DNA of 43,328 nucleotides. Source: Auritidibacter ignavus (lineage in GTDB: Bacteria; Actinomycetota; Actinomycetes; Actinomycetales; Micrococcaceae). The notes under the pieces are model-generated. The model was not told the origin of the DNA, searched no databases, and saw only the letters and a program-made list of their open reading frames with translations. The position numbers and the translations under genes were made by a program. Below are positions 1 to 8,698 of this stretch, piece by piece. How positions within the stretch are numbered: the first letter of the stretch is position 1; every line of letters begins with the position of its first letter. Where the stretch lies: contig NZ_RDQR01000022.1 in the NCBI RefSeq assembly GCF_003703835.1, positions 1 to 43,328 on the forward strand, read 5' to 3'.

Positions 1-60
1 TCAAGGGAGTCGAGCCGGCAGAACGTCGTGAGATCAGGAGATGATAAAGTAAGCTTGGAC

Positions 61-119
61 ACGTCGAGGTCTTTCGGATGGACTGTGTAAGAACTTCCAT
101 CATCGGAAGACCTCGACGT
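61..119. repeat. Inverted repeat, possible terminator
   Basis: Bases 61-73 (ACGTCGAGGTCTT) are exactly complementary to 107-119, and the pairing can continue imperfectly inward toward 81 and 97, leaving a loop around GACTGTGTAAGAACTT. The stem is strong but has no T-tract on either side. It lies about 50 nt beyond the stop of the small minus-strand ORF at 172-243, so it could end that transcript. It could equally be the edge of an insertion sequence lying outside the window; no transposase code is visible here. Confidence 0.5.
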
Positions 120-171
120 CTATCCGGGCAGCGCCACGCCGTGTCCTGAAATCACTGATCCACACCCTCAA

Positions 172-243
172 TTACGAAGAGCCGCCAATGCCAAGGATGA
201 TGGCAGCCGTGGCTCCAATGAGAACAATGCTTGAGATGTTCAT
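172..243 (-). CDS. Possible 23-residue single-pass membrane peptide
   Basis: The minus strand has an ATG at 243 preceded by AGGAAG with 7 nt spacing, which is a good Shine-Dalgarno site. It encodes 23 residues (start MNISSIVLIG, end GIGGSS) before TAA. Residues 4-19 are almost entirely hydrophobic or small, so it would be one short membrane segment. It lies 58 nt downstream of the FAD oxidoreductase gene on the same strand. Very small hydrophobic subunits are known for some transporters and oxidases, but I cannot assign this one to a family. The support is only the ribosome site, the hydrophobicity and the position. Confidence 0.35.
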   Translation of the reverse strand: MNISSIVLIGATAAIILGIGGSS

Positions 244-301
244 GGGCTAGCTTCCTGAGAAGGGTCTCTGCGCAGAGAACGTGGTGGCAATACCCGAAAT
301 G

Positions 302-1432
302 TCATGACATTTCGGGACGGAACTCAGCCAGCAGGTGATCGGCGTAGGTCGGTTCCGGGGGATGATCTCGTGCGTGCGGTCCGCGAGCGCCCACCTCGGT
401 GGTGGCTACCTCAGCAAACAGCGCCGCCAGTGTCAGCGAGAGTGCTCCGCCGTTGAGGTGGTAGAGCCTGCGGTGCTGGTCGGTATACCCGGCGACCGGA
501 TCGGCCGAAGACTGTGGCACCGTGGTCAGGTGTTCGACCACGGGGCGCTCGCCTAACACCTCGGCGAGATGGCTGGCAATGTCCTCCGGCGTGCTCTGAT
601 CGGCCATGCGTACCCGGATTCGCCCGCTGGTATCGGGGCGGATGGCAGCTCCAGCGGTGAGCACCACATGGTGGAGATCGACGCCGATGGGCTCGGTGAC
701 GGCCAGCACCTCGTGGCCGGTCGCCGGAACATTATCGGAGGCGAGGATTGCCACATCGGCGGTGATTTCCTCGATCTCGCCCCAGCCGCCCGGCTCACTG
801 GGGTGGTCAGCGGGTAGCCGGTACCGCAGCCGCAGGTGGGCCTGCCGATCGGTGGATGACATCGATTCGAGGCGTCCGGCGACGATGGCGACCCCGGCTT
901 CGGTGAGTTGGGAGACCAGTTCGGCGATGAGTCGGTCATCGTCCAGGTAGCCCTCGGAGTCGATGAGCAGAGCGTGGCCCGCCTCGGCACCGCCCGCATT
1001 GAGTCGCACGCTGGGGGCCAGCTGTGCCAGGTCAGCGCGACTCAGGGTGGTGCTGGCTACCTGGTCTGCCGGGCCGGTGGGATGAGACCGGTCGGCAAGC
1101 ACGATGACCCCGGTCAGGTGTAGCCAGGGTTGGAACTCCTCGGGGCTGGGGCCCTGTTGGTCCTCAACCCGTCGCATCAGTGCTGCGTCGTGCACGCGCG
1201 AGTGGGCGGCCAAACCCTGCCGGATCAATTCCTCCAGCGCGGGCCGGGCGATGGTCGTGACCTGGTTGATCACGGCGCCGAGACCGGCAAAGTCCGCACG
1301 CGGACCGGCAGGGCCCACCAGCGAGTCGTCGTGGTCGATCACGACCACCGAATGCCCGGCGTCGGCGAGCGAGACCGCGGTCATCAGCCCCTGAATGCCG
1401 GCGCCCAGAACGACAACGTGTGCAGTGTCCAT
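302..1432 (-). CDS. FAD-dependent oxidoreductase (DAO family)
   Basis: This 376-residue protein opens with a classic dinucleotide-binding fold: the hydrophobic strand AHVVVLG, then GAGIQG (GxGxxG), then a second strand ending in VVVID, whose acidic residue would bind the ADP ribose of FAD. The length and layout fit the D-amino-acid-oxidase / glycine-oxidase superfamily, which oxidises amines or hydroxy acids. The substrate cannot be read from the sequence. There is no signal peptide, so it should be cytosolic. It follows the membrane protein at 1469-2644 by 36 nt on the same strand, suggesting co-transcription. The family call is fairly secure; the reaction is not. Confidence 0.7.
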   Translation of the reverse strand: MDTAHVVVLGAGIQGLMTAVSLADAGHSVVVIDHDDSLVGPAGPRADFAGLGAVINQVTTIARPALEELIRQGLAAHSRVHDAALMRRVEDQQGPSPEEFQPWLHLTGVIVLADRSHPTGPADQVASTTLSRADLAQLAPSVRLNAGGAEAGHALLIDSEGYLDDDRLIAELVSQLTEAGVAIVAGRLESMSSTDRQAHLRLRYRLPADHPSEPGGWGEIEEITADVAILASDNVPATGHEVLAVTEPIGVDLHHVVLTAGAAIRPDTSGRIRVRMADQSTPEDIASHLAEVLGERPVVEHLTTVPQSSADPVAGYTDQHRRLYHLNGGALSLTLAALFAEVATTEVGARGPHARDHPPEPTYADHLLAEFRPEMS

Positions 1433-1468
1433 CGTTGATGTGCTCCTGTAGGTTGTGTTGGTGCCGGG

Positions 1469-2644
1469 TTAGACGTCAGCGGGTGCGGGGGCCGGGGTGG
1501 TAGCCGGTGTGGCCTCGGGGTAGGTCCCGGCTGGCGTGTTGGCCCGCGGACGCGGTTGGTCCGAGGCGTAGCCGTTGGCGTCGTTCAACGCGCGGATCAA
1601 GACCACCAGCCAGGCGAAGAGGATTCCGGCCATGGCCAGTTCCACCCCGGTGAGGTTGTAGTAACCCAGTGGCCACCACAGCACCGCCGCAAAGATCGAC
1701 AACCCGATCATCAGGTAGGAAAACAGGTAGATCACCACCGGCACGCCGGGTAACCAGATCGGGATGGTGGCAAATAACAGGAGGCACACGGCGGCCAGAA
1801 TTTGGGTAAAGAGTGTGTGCAGCGGGTCATTGATATTGATGGGGACCATCGAGATCCCCACCAGACAGGCACCGATGAGCATCAGCCCGCTACGTAGCAT
1901 CCAAATGGAGCCTCCACGTTTGCCCGTGGACCGACGCACGTCGGAGTAGGTGCGCAAGTCTTGAGAGATGAAATTGGCCAGCGTAAATAGCACCAGCCCG
2001 GAGACGGTCAGGGTGGTGTTGAAGGTCCAGAAGGACAGCACCCCGGCCTGGCCGGTGCCGAGTTCGGAGAAGAAGGCGTGCCACCAATACGGGTTTTCGG
2101 CCAGGAGCATGGCGGCGATAATGCCGGAGGCCATGAACACTGCCAGCAGGCTGGAAAGGGAGCGCGTTGAGGCGCGCGCGGCCGAGCTGAGGCCGAAATA
2201 CCCGGCAGTTGCGACCACGATCCCGATCATGGCGGTGGCGGCAATCGCGTCAATTTCGAGTCCCACGAAGGATTGCTGGAATAACCGGAACAGCGCCAGA
2301 CTGGCCAACATCACAATCGCCCCGTGCAGAATGATCAGCCCAACCCAGTCCAACACCAGCCAGAACCAGGCCCGGGATCGCATCCACGCCAGCGCACCAC
2401 GGCGGGGGGCAGAGGCGAGTAACAGGCCAATCAGCGTGGCCAGCGCTGCGGTGATCCCGGCAGAGATACCGGTGACGGTTCCCACGGACGCGAAACCGGA
2501 CAGGGGCGTGAGCTGGTCGGAAAAGAACCACCAGCCCACCATGGCTCCCAGCGCCCCGGCGATGATCGCTACCCAGATACCCCAGGATTCAATGCGAAAT
2601 GAGCCCGAACGGGGTGGGGAGGACGCTGCGGGGGCGGTGGTCAT
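1469..2644 (-). CDS. Polytopic membrane protein of unknown function
   Basis: The protein has 391 residues. It starts MTTAPAASSPPRSGSF and then carries about nine or ten hydrophobic spans, rich in Trp and Gly, between residues 20 and 355. The tail of roughly 40 residues is Pro/Ala/Thr-rich and probably cytoplasmic. I recognise no transporter or enzyme motif. It is the first gene of a likely operon with the FAD oxidoreductase (36-nt gap). Its start lies about 95 bp from the CsoR operator of the divergent copper operon, but nothing in the protein suggests a copper role: there are no Met or His clusters. Confidence 0.6.
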   Translation of the reverse strand: MTTAPAASSPPRSGSFRIESWGIWVAIIAGALGAMVGWWFFSDQLTPLSGFASVGTVTGISAGITAALATLIGLLLASAPRRGALAWMRSRAWFWLVLDWVGLIILHGAIVMLASLALFRLFQQSFVGLEIDAIAATAMIGIVVATAGYFGLSSAARASTRSLSSLLAVFMASGIIAAMLLAENPYWWHAFFSELGTGQAGVLSFWTFNTTLTVSGLVLFTLANFISQDLRTYSDVRRSTGKRGGSIWMLRSGLMLIGACLVGISMVPININDPLHTLFTQILAAVCLLLFATIPIWLPGVPVVIYLFSYLMIGLSIFAAVLWWPLGYYNLTGVELAMAGILFAWLVVLIRALNDANGYASDQPRPRANTPAGTYPEATPATTPAPAPADV

Positions 2645-2740
2645 TACTCCATCATAGATTCACCGCCCGGGCCTGCGTCGACAGCTGGCCCGTCACCGAC
2701 ACCATTCGATTGCCCAGAGAGGTTTAGGCCCTCCCGGGAA

Positions 2741-2759
2741 TATACCCCCTCGGGGTATA
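2741..2759 (+). promoter_or_regulatory. CsoR operator
   Basis: TATACCCCCTCGGGGTATA is a perfect dyad: 8-bp arms TATACCCC and GGGGTATA around CTC. CsoR repressors bind GC-rich pseudo-palindromes with a TACCC/GGGTA core. It sits 41 bp before the csoR start. The likely -10 hexamer TATAGT (2756-2761) overlaps the right arm, so bound CsoR would block the polymerase and Cu(I) would release it. Confidence 0.8.
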
Positions 2760-2800
2760 GTTATGGGTAGTGAACGACCCAGCATCAGGAGAGACTTGCG

Positions 2801-3136
2801 ATGAGCACCACGACACCACCACCAGTTCCGGACACAGCACAGCACCGGCATCAGTATGGCTATACCGATCATCGGCAGAGTTATCAGACCAGGTTGCGTC
2901 GGATCGAAGGGCAGGTGCGTGGCATTGAGCGCATGGTGGCCGATAACGAGTACTGCATTGATGTGCTGACCCAGATTTCTGCTGTCACCAAGGCTCTGCA
3001 TGCGGTGAGTGTGAAACTTCTTGAAGACCATCTGGGCCACTGTGTGGCAGCAGCCGCCGCGTCCGGAGATGAGCAGCAGTTACAGGAGAAGGTCGCCGAA
3101 GCCACCGCAGCAATCGCCCGGCTGACTCGAAGCTAA
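2801..3136 (+). CDS. csoR: Copper-sensing transcriptional repressor CsoR
   Basis: This 111-residue all-helical protein belongs to the CsoR/RcnR (DUF156) family. The three Cu(I) ligands are present at Cys52 (EYCIDVL), His77 and Cys81 (EDHLGHC), which separates it from FrmR- or RcnR-type members. RLRRIEGQVRGIERM, the DNA-contacting first helix, is near residues 31-45. The N-terminal 25 residues are a variable His/Pro-rich extension. The start is supported by AGGAGA 8 nt upstream. It is the first gene of csoR-copZ-copA and should repress its own operon through the dyad at 2741-2759. Confidence 0.92.
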   Translation: MSTTTPPPVPDTAQHRHQYGYTDHRQSYQTRLRRIEGQVRGIERMVADNEYCIDVLTQISAVTKALHAVSVKLLEDHLGHCVAAAAASGDEQQLQEKVAEATAAIARLTRS

Positions 3137-3168
3137 ACACAGTCCACTGACAGGAAGGATTACCCGCC

Positions 3169-3402
3169 ATGACTTCCACCACCACCCTGGATATTTCGGG
3201 AATGACCTGCGAGCATTGCGTGCAGGCAGTCACCCGTGAACTCACCCAACTACCCGGCGTGGAGCAGGTTGCGGTGGACTTGCACCCCGAAGCCACCTCG
3301 ATCGCTACGGTGACTGTAGCCACTGACACCCAAGCGCCGACTCATCACCAGTACGCCGAGGCCATCGACGAAGCCGGCTACACCCTCGTTGACGCACACT
3401 GA
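3169..3402 (+). CDS. copZ: Copper chaperone CopZ (HMA domain)
   Basis: A single heavy-metal-associated domain of 77 residues with the Cu(I) site GMTCEHC at residues 11-17 (the two Cys at 14 and 17). It should carry Cu(I) in the cytosol and hand it to the CopA ATPase and to CsoR. A strong AGGAAGGA ribosome site lies 8-9 nt before the ATG. It lies 32 nt after csoR and 28 nt before the preferred copA start, so the three genes form one transcript. Confidence 0.9.
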   Translation: MTSTTTLDISGMTCEHCVQAVTRELTQLPGVEQVAVDLHPEATSIATVTVATDTQAPTHHQYAEAIDEAGYTLVDAH

Positions 3403-3430
3403 GTTGACACACACTACGAAGGACACTGAG

Positions 3431-5743
3431 ATGACCACCCCGTCCAACGACTCGACCCACCACGGCTCCGCGGACACGCCCCACACCGGCGATGACCGGT
3501 CCGTCACCCTCGATATTTCCGGGATGTCCTGCGCATCCTGTGTCTCCCGGGTGGAACGGAAACTCACCAAACTCCCCGGGGTCTCGGCCACCGTCAACCT
3601 GCCGCTGAATAACGCTCGCGTGCAGGCCCCCGAACAGGTCACCGACCAGCAACTGATTGACGCGGTGGCCTCGGCCGGCTATGACGCCGAAGTGCACCAC
3701 AGCCCACACCACCACAGTGGGCATGAACACCACGCTGAGCACGACCACCACGACGGGCAGGATCAACACTCCGGTGAAGACCATATGAACCACGGCCCAT
3801 CGGCCAGCACGCTGAAACCCCGCTTCATCGTGGCGGCGATCCTGACCGTGCCGTTGTTTATCATCTCGATGTTTTCGTTCGCCCAGTTTCCCCACTGGGG
3901 CTGGGTGGCGCTGGTGCTGTCCACTCCGGTGGTGTTTTATACCGCCTGGCCTTTTCACTCTGCAGCGTTCGCAGCGGCCCGGCACGGCGCGTCGACGATG
4001 GACACGCTGGTGTCGCTGGGCGTGTTGGCGGCCTGGACCTATTCCACCATCGGGCTGGTGATGGACCCGATGATGACCGCGGTCCCCGGCCACCACGACC
4101 ATCAGCTGTATTTTGAGACCGCCGGAGTGGTCACGACCTTCTTGCTGCTTGGCCGCTGGCTAGAAGATCGCGCCAAGCACCGCGCCGGGGACGCGCTGCG
4201 AGAGTTGCTGACGTTAGCGCCCGAAACCGCGGTGGTGGTCCGTGAGGGCACCGAGGTCGAGATTCCGGCCAGCCAACTGCAGATCGGGGACGAGTTTGTG
4301 GTCCGGCCCGGGGATAAAATCGCCACCGACGGCTACGTGGTCTCCGGTCATTCCGCCGTTGATACATCGTTGATCACCGGAGAATCCGTCCCGGTTGAAG
4401 TCGGCCCCGATGATACGGTCACCGGGGCGACCATCAACTCTTCGGGTCGTCTTCTCGTTCGGGTGACCCGCACCGGCGAGGACACCACCCTGTCACACAT
4501 GGGGCAACTAGTCTCCGACGCCCAGTCACAGAAGGCCCCCATTGCCCGGATCGCCGACCGCATCTCGGCGGTCTTCGTCCCGATCGTACTGGTCATCGCC
4601 GCACTCACTTTGATCTTGTGGCTGGTCTTCGGCACCGGGCAGCAGGCCTTCCACGCCGCGGTCACGGTACTCATTATCGCGTGCCCGTGCGCCTTGGGTC
4701 TGGCCACCCCGGTGGCGCTGTTGGCCGGCACCGGCCGTGCCTCCCAGCTGGGCATATTGATCCGCGGCCCGGAAGTCTTAGAAGACACTCGCCAGATCAC
4801 CTCGGTGGTCTTCGACAAGACCGGCACCATCACCCGAGGTTCGATGTCGGTGTCTGAGGCCACCAGCTTGGATGAGCGTTTCTCTTCCGAGGAGATTCTC
4901 CGGTTGGCCGCCGCCGCGGAGGCCGGCTCCGAACACCCCATCGCCCACGCCATCGTCGACGCCGGCCAGCAACTCGGCCACCTACCGAAGGCCACCGAGT
5001 TCTCCGCCACCGCTGGTGGCGGCATCTTCGCCACCGTAGAAGATCATCGCATGGTGCTGGGTCGCACCAGTTTTGTCACCGACCAGGCTGGGATCAGCCT
5101 CTCCCCGGAGGCCGAACGCGCCTTCCATGCTCTGGAGGAAACCGCAGCCACCGCGATCTGGGTCGTCATCGATGAGGCCCCGGCCGGGATCATTGCCGTC
5201 CGCGATCAGATCAAGGACTCCGCCGATGTGGCGATCGCAGACCTAACGGAGATGGACCTGACCCCCATGTTGCTGACCGGGGATAACCGCTCGGTGGCCA
5301 CCTGGGTCGCCAGTCAGGTGGGCATCAACACCGACCACGTCGTCGCCGGAGTTCACCCCGAGGACAAGGTTGCCAAGATCCGCGAACTCCAAGAAGCTGG
5401 CGAGACCGTGGCGATGGTGGGTGATGGCGTTAACGATGCCCCGGCCCTGGCCCAAGCCGATTTGGGCATCGCGATGGCCTCAGGCACCGATGTGGCCCGT
5501 CAGGCCGCACAGATCACCGTGATGGGATCCTCGCTGGGGCAGATCACCCAGGCGATCCAGCTGTCTCGGAAAACGCTCCGGGTGATTAAGTCCAATCTGT
5601 TCTGGGCATTCGCCTATAACGTGCTCGCCCTCCCGGTGGCAGCCTTCGGGCTACTGTCCCCGATGATTGCCGGGGCCGCGATGGCACTGAGCTCGGTGCT
5701 GGTGGTGGCCAATTCACTGCGGCTGACTCGTTTCGCCCGCTAG
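3431..5743 (+). CDS. copA: Cu(I)-exporting P1B-type ATPase CopA
   Basis: A 770-residue membrane pump. Residues 31-37 carry one HMA metal site, GMSCASC. Residues 89-121 form an unusually His-rich linker (about 17 His mixed with Asp/Glu) that probably also binds metal. Eight membrane spans follow in the P1B pattern, with the transmembrane CPC at 418-420. Other motifs are TGES in the actuator domain, DKTGT with the phosphorylated Asp at about 462, SEHP and GDGVNDAP. An upstream in-frame TTG at 3389 would overlap copZ. I chose the ATG at 3431 because GAAGGA lies 7 nt before it. It exports cytosolic Cu(I) and is the effector of this operon. Confidence 0.93.
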   Translation: MTTPSNDSTHHGSADTPHTGDDRSVTLDISGMSCASCVSRVERKLTKLPGVSATVNLPLNNARVQAPEQVTDQQLIDAVASAGYDAEVHHSPHHHSGHEHHAEHDHHDGQDQHSGEDHMNHGPSASTLKPRFIVAAILTVPLFIISMFSFAQFPHWGWVALVLSTPVVFYTAWPFHSAAFAAARHGASTMDTLVSLGVLAAWTYSTIGLVMDPMMTAVPGHHDHQLYFETAGVVTTFLLLGRWLEDRAKHRAGDALRELLTLAPETAVVVREGTEVEIPASQLQIGDEFVVRPGDKIATDGYVVSGHSAVDTSLITGESVPVEVGPDDTVTGATINSSGRLLVRVTRTGEDTTLSHMGQLVSDAQSQKAPIARIADRISAVFVPIVLVIAALTLILWLVFGTGQQAFHAAVTVLIIACPCALGLATPVALLAGTGRASQLGILIRGPEVLEDTRQITSVVFDKTGTITRGSMSVSEATSLDERFSSEEILRLAAAAEAGSEHPIAHAIVDAGQQLGHLPKATEFSATAGGGIFATVEDHRMVLGRTSFVTDQAGISLSPEAERAFHALEETAATAIWVVIDEAPAGIIAVRDQIKDSADVAIADLTEMDLTPMLLTGDNRSVATWVASQVGINTDHVVAGVHPEDKVAKIRELQEAGETVAMVGDGVNDAPALAQADLGIAMASGTDVARQAAQITVMGSSLGQITQAIQLSRKTLRVIKSNLFWAFAYNVLALPVAAFGLLSPMIAGAAMALSSVLVVANSLRLTRFAR

Positions 5744-5772
5744 TGGTCCGGGGTGCCAGCTAGGGTGAACCC

Positions 5773-6717
5773 ATGCAGATCTATGGATTTACCCGCTACG
5801 GTGGCCCCGAGGTCTCCGGCGTGCTCGACGTCGAGGTCCCGGAGGTCACCGAGAACACGGTGCTGATCCGCACTGAGGCCTCGGGACTGAATCCCGGAGA
5901 CCTCAAGGTCCGGTCCGGGGCCCGCACCGGGTCATTTCCCGTCAGATTCCCCATGGCCATGGGGCGGGAAGCCGCCGGGACCGTGGTCAGCCTCGGACCC
6001 GGTCTCACCCCGGAGGTCGCGACTCAGATTCCGGTGGGCACCCGGGTCTTCGGCTCGGCCGCTGCCGGAGTGGGCACCCTGGGCGAGTACACACTCCTGA
6101 CCGCTACCTCCGCAACCCCGATACCTCAGGGATTGAGCGCTGCCCAAGCCTGCTGTATTCCGACCTCTGTGGGCACCGCCTGGGATGGGCTGGCCGAACT
6201 CGAACAAGCCGGGCTCAGTCGTGGCGAGACACTGCTCGTACTGGGGGCCGGCGGAGGTGTGGGCTCGGCGGTGACCGGATTAGCCACCTGGCGCGGCCTC
6301 AGGGTGGTGGGGGTGGCCTCGGAGAGTAAAAAAGAACTGGTCGAGTCCTTGGGCGCCAGCCACGTGCCAACGGGGGCCCTTGAGGCTGTCTCTGATCAAA
6401 AATCCCCCACCATCGCTGCAGTGTTTGACACCGTCGGGGGCCAAACCCTCACCGCAGCGGCTACCTTGCTGGCCGGAGACCACTGCCCACCGCGCATTCG
6501 CTCGGTGGCCGACCCAGCATTGGCCACCACCCTGGGTGGCAGTGGAGTGACCCGACACCGCCGTCGCGAGATCTTTTCCCGCATCGCCACCCAGCTGACC
6601 CAGCACCCGACCTTGCCGGTGGTCTCAGAGATCCTCGACTGGGATCGGGTCGCCGAGGCGGTCGCCACCGTCGAATCCGGGCATGCCATCGGCAATATTG
6701 TGGTGCGCGTGAGCTAG
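5773..6717 (+). CDS. Quinone-oxidoreductase-like MDR enzyme
   Basis: This 314-residue medium-chain dehydrogenase/reductase lacks catalytic zinc ligands. It has the GroES-like N-terminal half (SGLNPGDLKVRSG near residue 36, then GREAAGTVVSLG) and a Rossmann half with LVLGAGGGVGSAVTGLA near 157. This pattern is typical of NADPH quinone reductase / zeta-crystallin relatives, which reduce quinones or enones. No Shine-Dalgarno is obvious. TAGGGT at 5761-5766 followed by 6 nt and the ATG suggests a leaderless message. Its stop overlaps that of the convergent response regulator through a shared CTAG. The substrate is unknown. Confidence 0.75.
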   Translation: MQIYGFTRYGGPEVSGVLDVEVPEVTENTVLIRTEASGLNPGDLKVRSGARTGSFPVRFPMAMGREAAGTVVSLGPGLTPEVATQIPVGTRVFGSAAAGVGTLGEYTLLTATSATPIPQGLSAAQACCIPTSVGTAWDGLAELEQAGLSRGETLLVLGAGGGVGSAVTGLATWRGLRVVGVASESKKELVESLGASHVPTGALEAVSDQKSPTIAAVFDTVGGQTLTAAATLLAGDHCPPRIRSVADPALATTLGGSGVTRHRRREIFSRIATQLTQHPTLPVVSEILDWDRVAEAVATVESGHAIGNIVVRVS

Positions 6718-7343
6718 ACGAGTCGTTGCTCCCGGGCTACCGCAATCGCCTGGGTGCGATTATCGACCCCGAGTTTTTGATAAATATGCACCAGGTGGGT
6801 CTTCACTGTTGCTTGGGAAATAAACAGGCTACGGGCAATATCGCGGTTGCTTTCCCCGGTTGTCAAGGCCTGCAAAATCTGTAGCTCCCGGGCCGAGAGT
6901 TGTGTATCGGCCGGTTGTTGGGCCCGGGAAATCAGCACCTGGGAGACTCTGGAGGAAAAAGCATGATCACCCCGGGCGGCAGCTTGTACTGCCTCGTGTA
7001 ATCGGTCCTCAGCAGCGTCTTTGAGCAAATACCCCACCGCTCCGGCGGAGACTGCCGCCAGAATATCGGCCTGAGAATCATAGGTGGTCAGAATCAGCAC
7101 CGGTGGCGCTGACCCTGTCTGCTGGGCCTCTTCGGCTAATGCCCGGGTGGCCTCGAGTCCGCCCATCCCGCGCATCTGTAAGTCCATAACCACCACGTCG
7201 ACCCCATCCGGTCGGTGGTCTGCCAACGCCGCGGTGCCATCTGCGCCTTCGGCGACCACACTGATGTCTGCAAAGCTTTCCAGAATGGCCCTGAGCCCAG
7301 CACGGACCACCGGGTGGTCATCGATCAGCATCAGCTTAATCAT
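6714..7343 (-). CDS. NarL/LuxR-type response regulator
   Basis: The protein has 209 residues. The receiver domain (1-120) has the acidic pair Asp8/Asp9, the phospho-acceptor Asp54 (VVVMDLQM), Thr86 and Lys108. A LuxR helix-turn-helix occupies about 145-205 (LSARELQILQAL, then NRDIARSLFISQATVKTHLVHIYQKL). It overlaps the kinase gene by 8 nt, so the two are translated together. By position, its probable target is the divergent ABC transporter starting at 8802, possibly through the AACC/GGTT repeats at 8699-8731. No ligand can be inferred. Confidence 0.9.
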   Translation of the reverse strand: MIKLMLIDDHPVVRAGLRAILESFADISVVAEGADGTAALADHRPDGVDVVVMDLQMRGMGGLEATRALAEEAQQTGSAPPVLILTTYDSQADILAAVSAGAVGYLLKDAAEDRLHEAVQAAARGDHAFSSRVSQVLISRAQQPADTQLSARELQILQALTTGESNRDIARSLFISQATVKTHLVHIYQKLGVDNRTQAIAVAREQRLV

Positions 7344-8661
7344 CCTCGCCTCCCAGCGGTATGCGCAGTCCGATCACGGTCCCGGCGCCCGGGGCTGACT
7401 CCACACTGAGCTCTCCTCCGGCCTGAACGGCCCGGGTCTTCATGCCCGAGAGCCCGAAATGGTGCTCGGTGTCCACGGCCTCGGGGTCAAACCCGGTGCC
7501 GTCGTCGAAAACGTCGAGAGTGAGCATCCCGGCGGTGGCTGTCACGGTGATCACCACTGTGGAGGCCGCGGCGTGAGCCAGCGCATTGGTCAGTGCCTGA
7601 TCGGCGATGCGTAGCACCGGGGTGAACCGCTCGGTCTGGATCACTAGCTGTTGGTCCTCCACCGCCGGTTCACCGCGTAGCAGCAGCTCCACCGGCTGGC
7701 GTTGGGCGCGCGCTTCGGCTTGGTGGCGTTGCACCATCGCCCCTAGTTGTCGCATCAGCTGTGACCCGGTGGGCGCCTGGTGGTTGTCGTCGAGCGCCTC
7801 GGTGGCCGTGGCCGGATCCGCCATGGTCTGTACCAGTTTGCGGGCGGTGGCAAGGTTCTTTTCGGCACTGTCGTGCATCAGGTGGAGCTGATCGTGCAAC
7901 CGTGCGGTGTCCTGGTCGGCTACGGCATGTTGGGCGGCCCGGGAGAGGAGCACGAGTGAGGAGAATCCTTGGGCGAGGGTGTCGTGGATTTCTTGGGAGA
8001 CCCGTTGACGTTCCTGCAACTGTCCGGCTTGACGTTCGCTGGTGGCCAGCTCGTGTCGAGTCACGATCAGGTCCTCGACCAGCTTGCGGTATCCCACCGC
8101 CTGATCGTGCAGCACGTGATAGACCCGGTAGGCCACCACCGCCACCACCGTGCCGAGTACCGGTCCGATCACCCCGGCGACCTGCACAGCCCCGGAGGCC
8201 AGGTACTCGGCTCCAATGGTGACCGTTAACAGCACCAGCAGGCATCCGAGAGCAAGCAGTCGACTGATGGGTGTCAGCACGTGAATGCTGACGAAGACCA
8301 AGGGAAACATCACCCAGATGAATTCGGCCGAGATCAAACACAGCATCGTCCAGCCACCGATGACCGCCACGAGCCACACGGGCGCATAACGGGAAGCCAG
8401 CCTGGACGCAGCGAGCCCGACTCGGCGTTCCCAGACGGTGCCGGCCACATAGATGGCAGCAACCATCACAGCCAAGACGACGACCGTGATCTGCATCCCA
8501 GAGCTCAGCGTTTCGCAGAGCACGGCTCGGATCGTGGCGAAGACCAGCAGAAACGCAAACATCACGTGCAACACCACCCGCAACCAGCGCATCACCGACT
8601 CCACCGGAGCCGGATGGCCGGTGGTCAGATGCGCTACGGGCTCGGGTGTCGCAACGGTCAC
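7336..8661 (-). CDS. Sensor histidine kinase (HisKA_3 type)
   Basis: A 441-residue membrane kinase. The N-terminal half (about 28-185) is five or six membrane helices with almost no extracytoplasmic loop, so it probably senses a signal within or at the membrane. A coiled linker leads to the HisKA_3 box RQRVSQEIHDTLAQGF with the phospho-acceptor His226. The HATPase domain has FDDGTGFDP and GLSGMKTRA. The start is GTG at 8661, which is weakly supported; an ATG at 8592 is an alternative. Short-loop sensors paired with a neighbouring ABC transporter often respond to envelope stress or membrane-active antibiotics. That is family knowledge, not something seen here. Confidence 0.88.
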   Translation of the reverse strand: MTVATPEPVAHLTTGHPAPVESVMRWLRVVLHVMFAFLLVFATIRAVLCETLSSGMQITVVVLAVMVAAIYVAGTVWERRVGLAASRLASRYAPVWLVAVIGGWTMLCLISAEFIWVMFPLVFVSIHVLTPISRLLALGCLLVLLTVTIGAEYLASGAVQVAGVIGPVLGTVVAVVAYRVYHVLHDQAVGYRKLVEDLIVTRHELATSERQAGQLQERQRVSQEIHDTLAQGFSSLVLLSRAAQHAVADQDTARLHDQLHLMHDSAEKNLATARKLVQTMADPATATEALDDNHQAPTGSQLMRQLGAMVQRHQAEARAQRQPVELLLRGEPAVEDQQLVIQTERFTPVLRIADQALTNALAHAAASTVVITVTATAGMLTLDVFDDGTGFDPEAVDTEHHFGLSGMKTRAVQAGGELSVESAPGAGTVIGLRIPLGGEDD

Positions 8662-8698
8662 GTATTGTCAGCGTAGTCGGGTTTCTCACCGAGTGCAT

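Larger units (their letters stand above)
1..301. other. Gene-poor left edge
   Basis: This stretch holds the inverted repeat at 61-119 and a 23-codon ORF at 172-243 on the minus strand. A plus-strand open frame runs from the window edge to a TAA at 88-90, but it cannot be recognised. Nothing else is seen. Confidence 0.5.

Noticed and set aside
1-90. Plus-strand open frame ending at TAA 88-90
   Set aside because: Only 29 codons are visible from the edge, with no recognisable motif, and the end overlaps the inverted repeat.
1968-2657. Long plus-strand open frame (229 codons) opposite the membrane protein
   Set aside because: It is antisense to a convincing membrane protein and has no domain or ribosome site; long antisense frames are common at high GC.
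3389-3430. Earlier TTG start for copA
   Set aside because: It would overlap copZ and has no good ribosome site; GAAGGA favours ATG 3431.
4348-5034. Minus-strand open frame inside copA
   Set aside because: It lies fully within CopA catalytic motifs on the other strand and has no known protein features.
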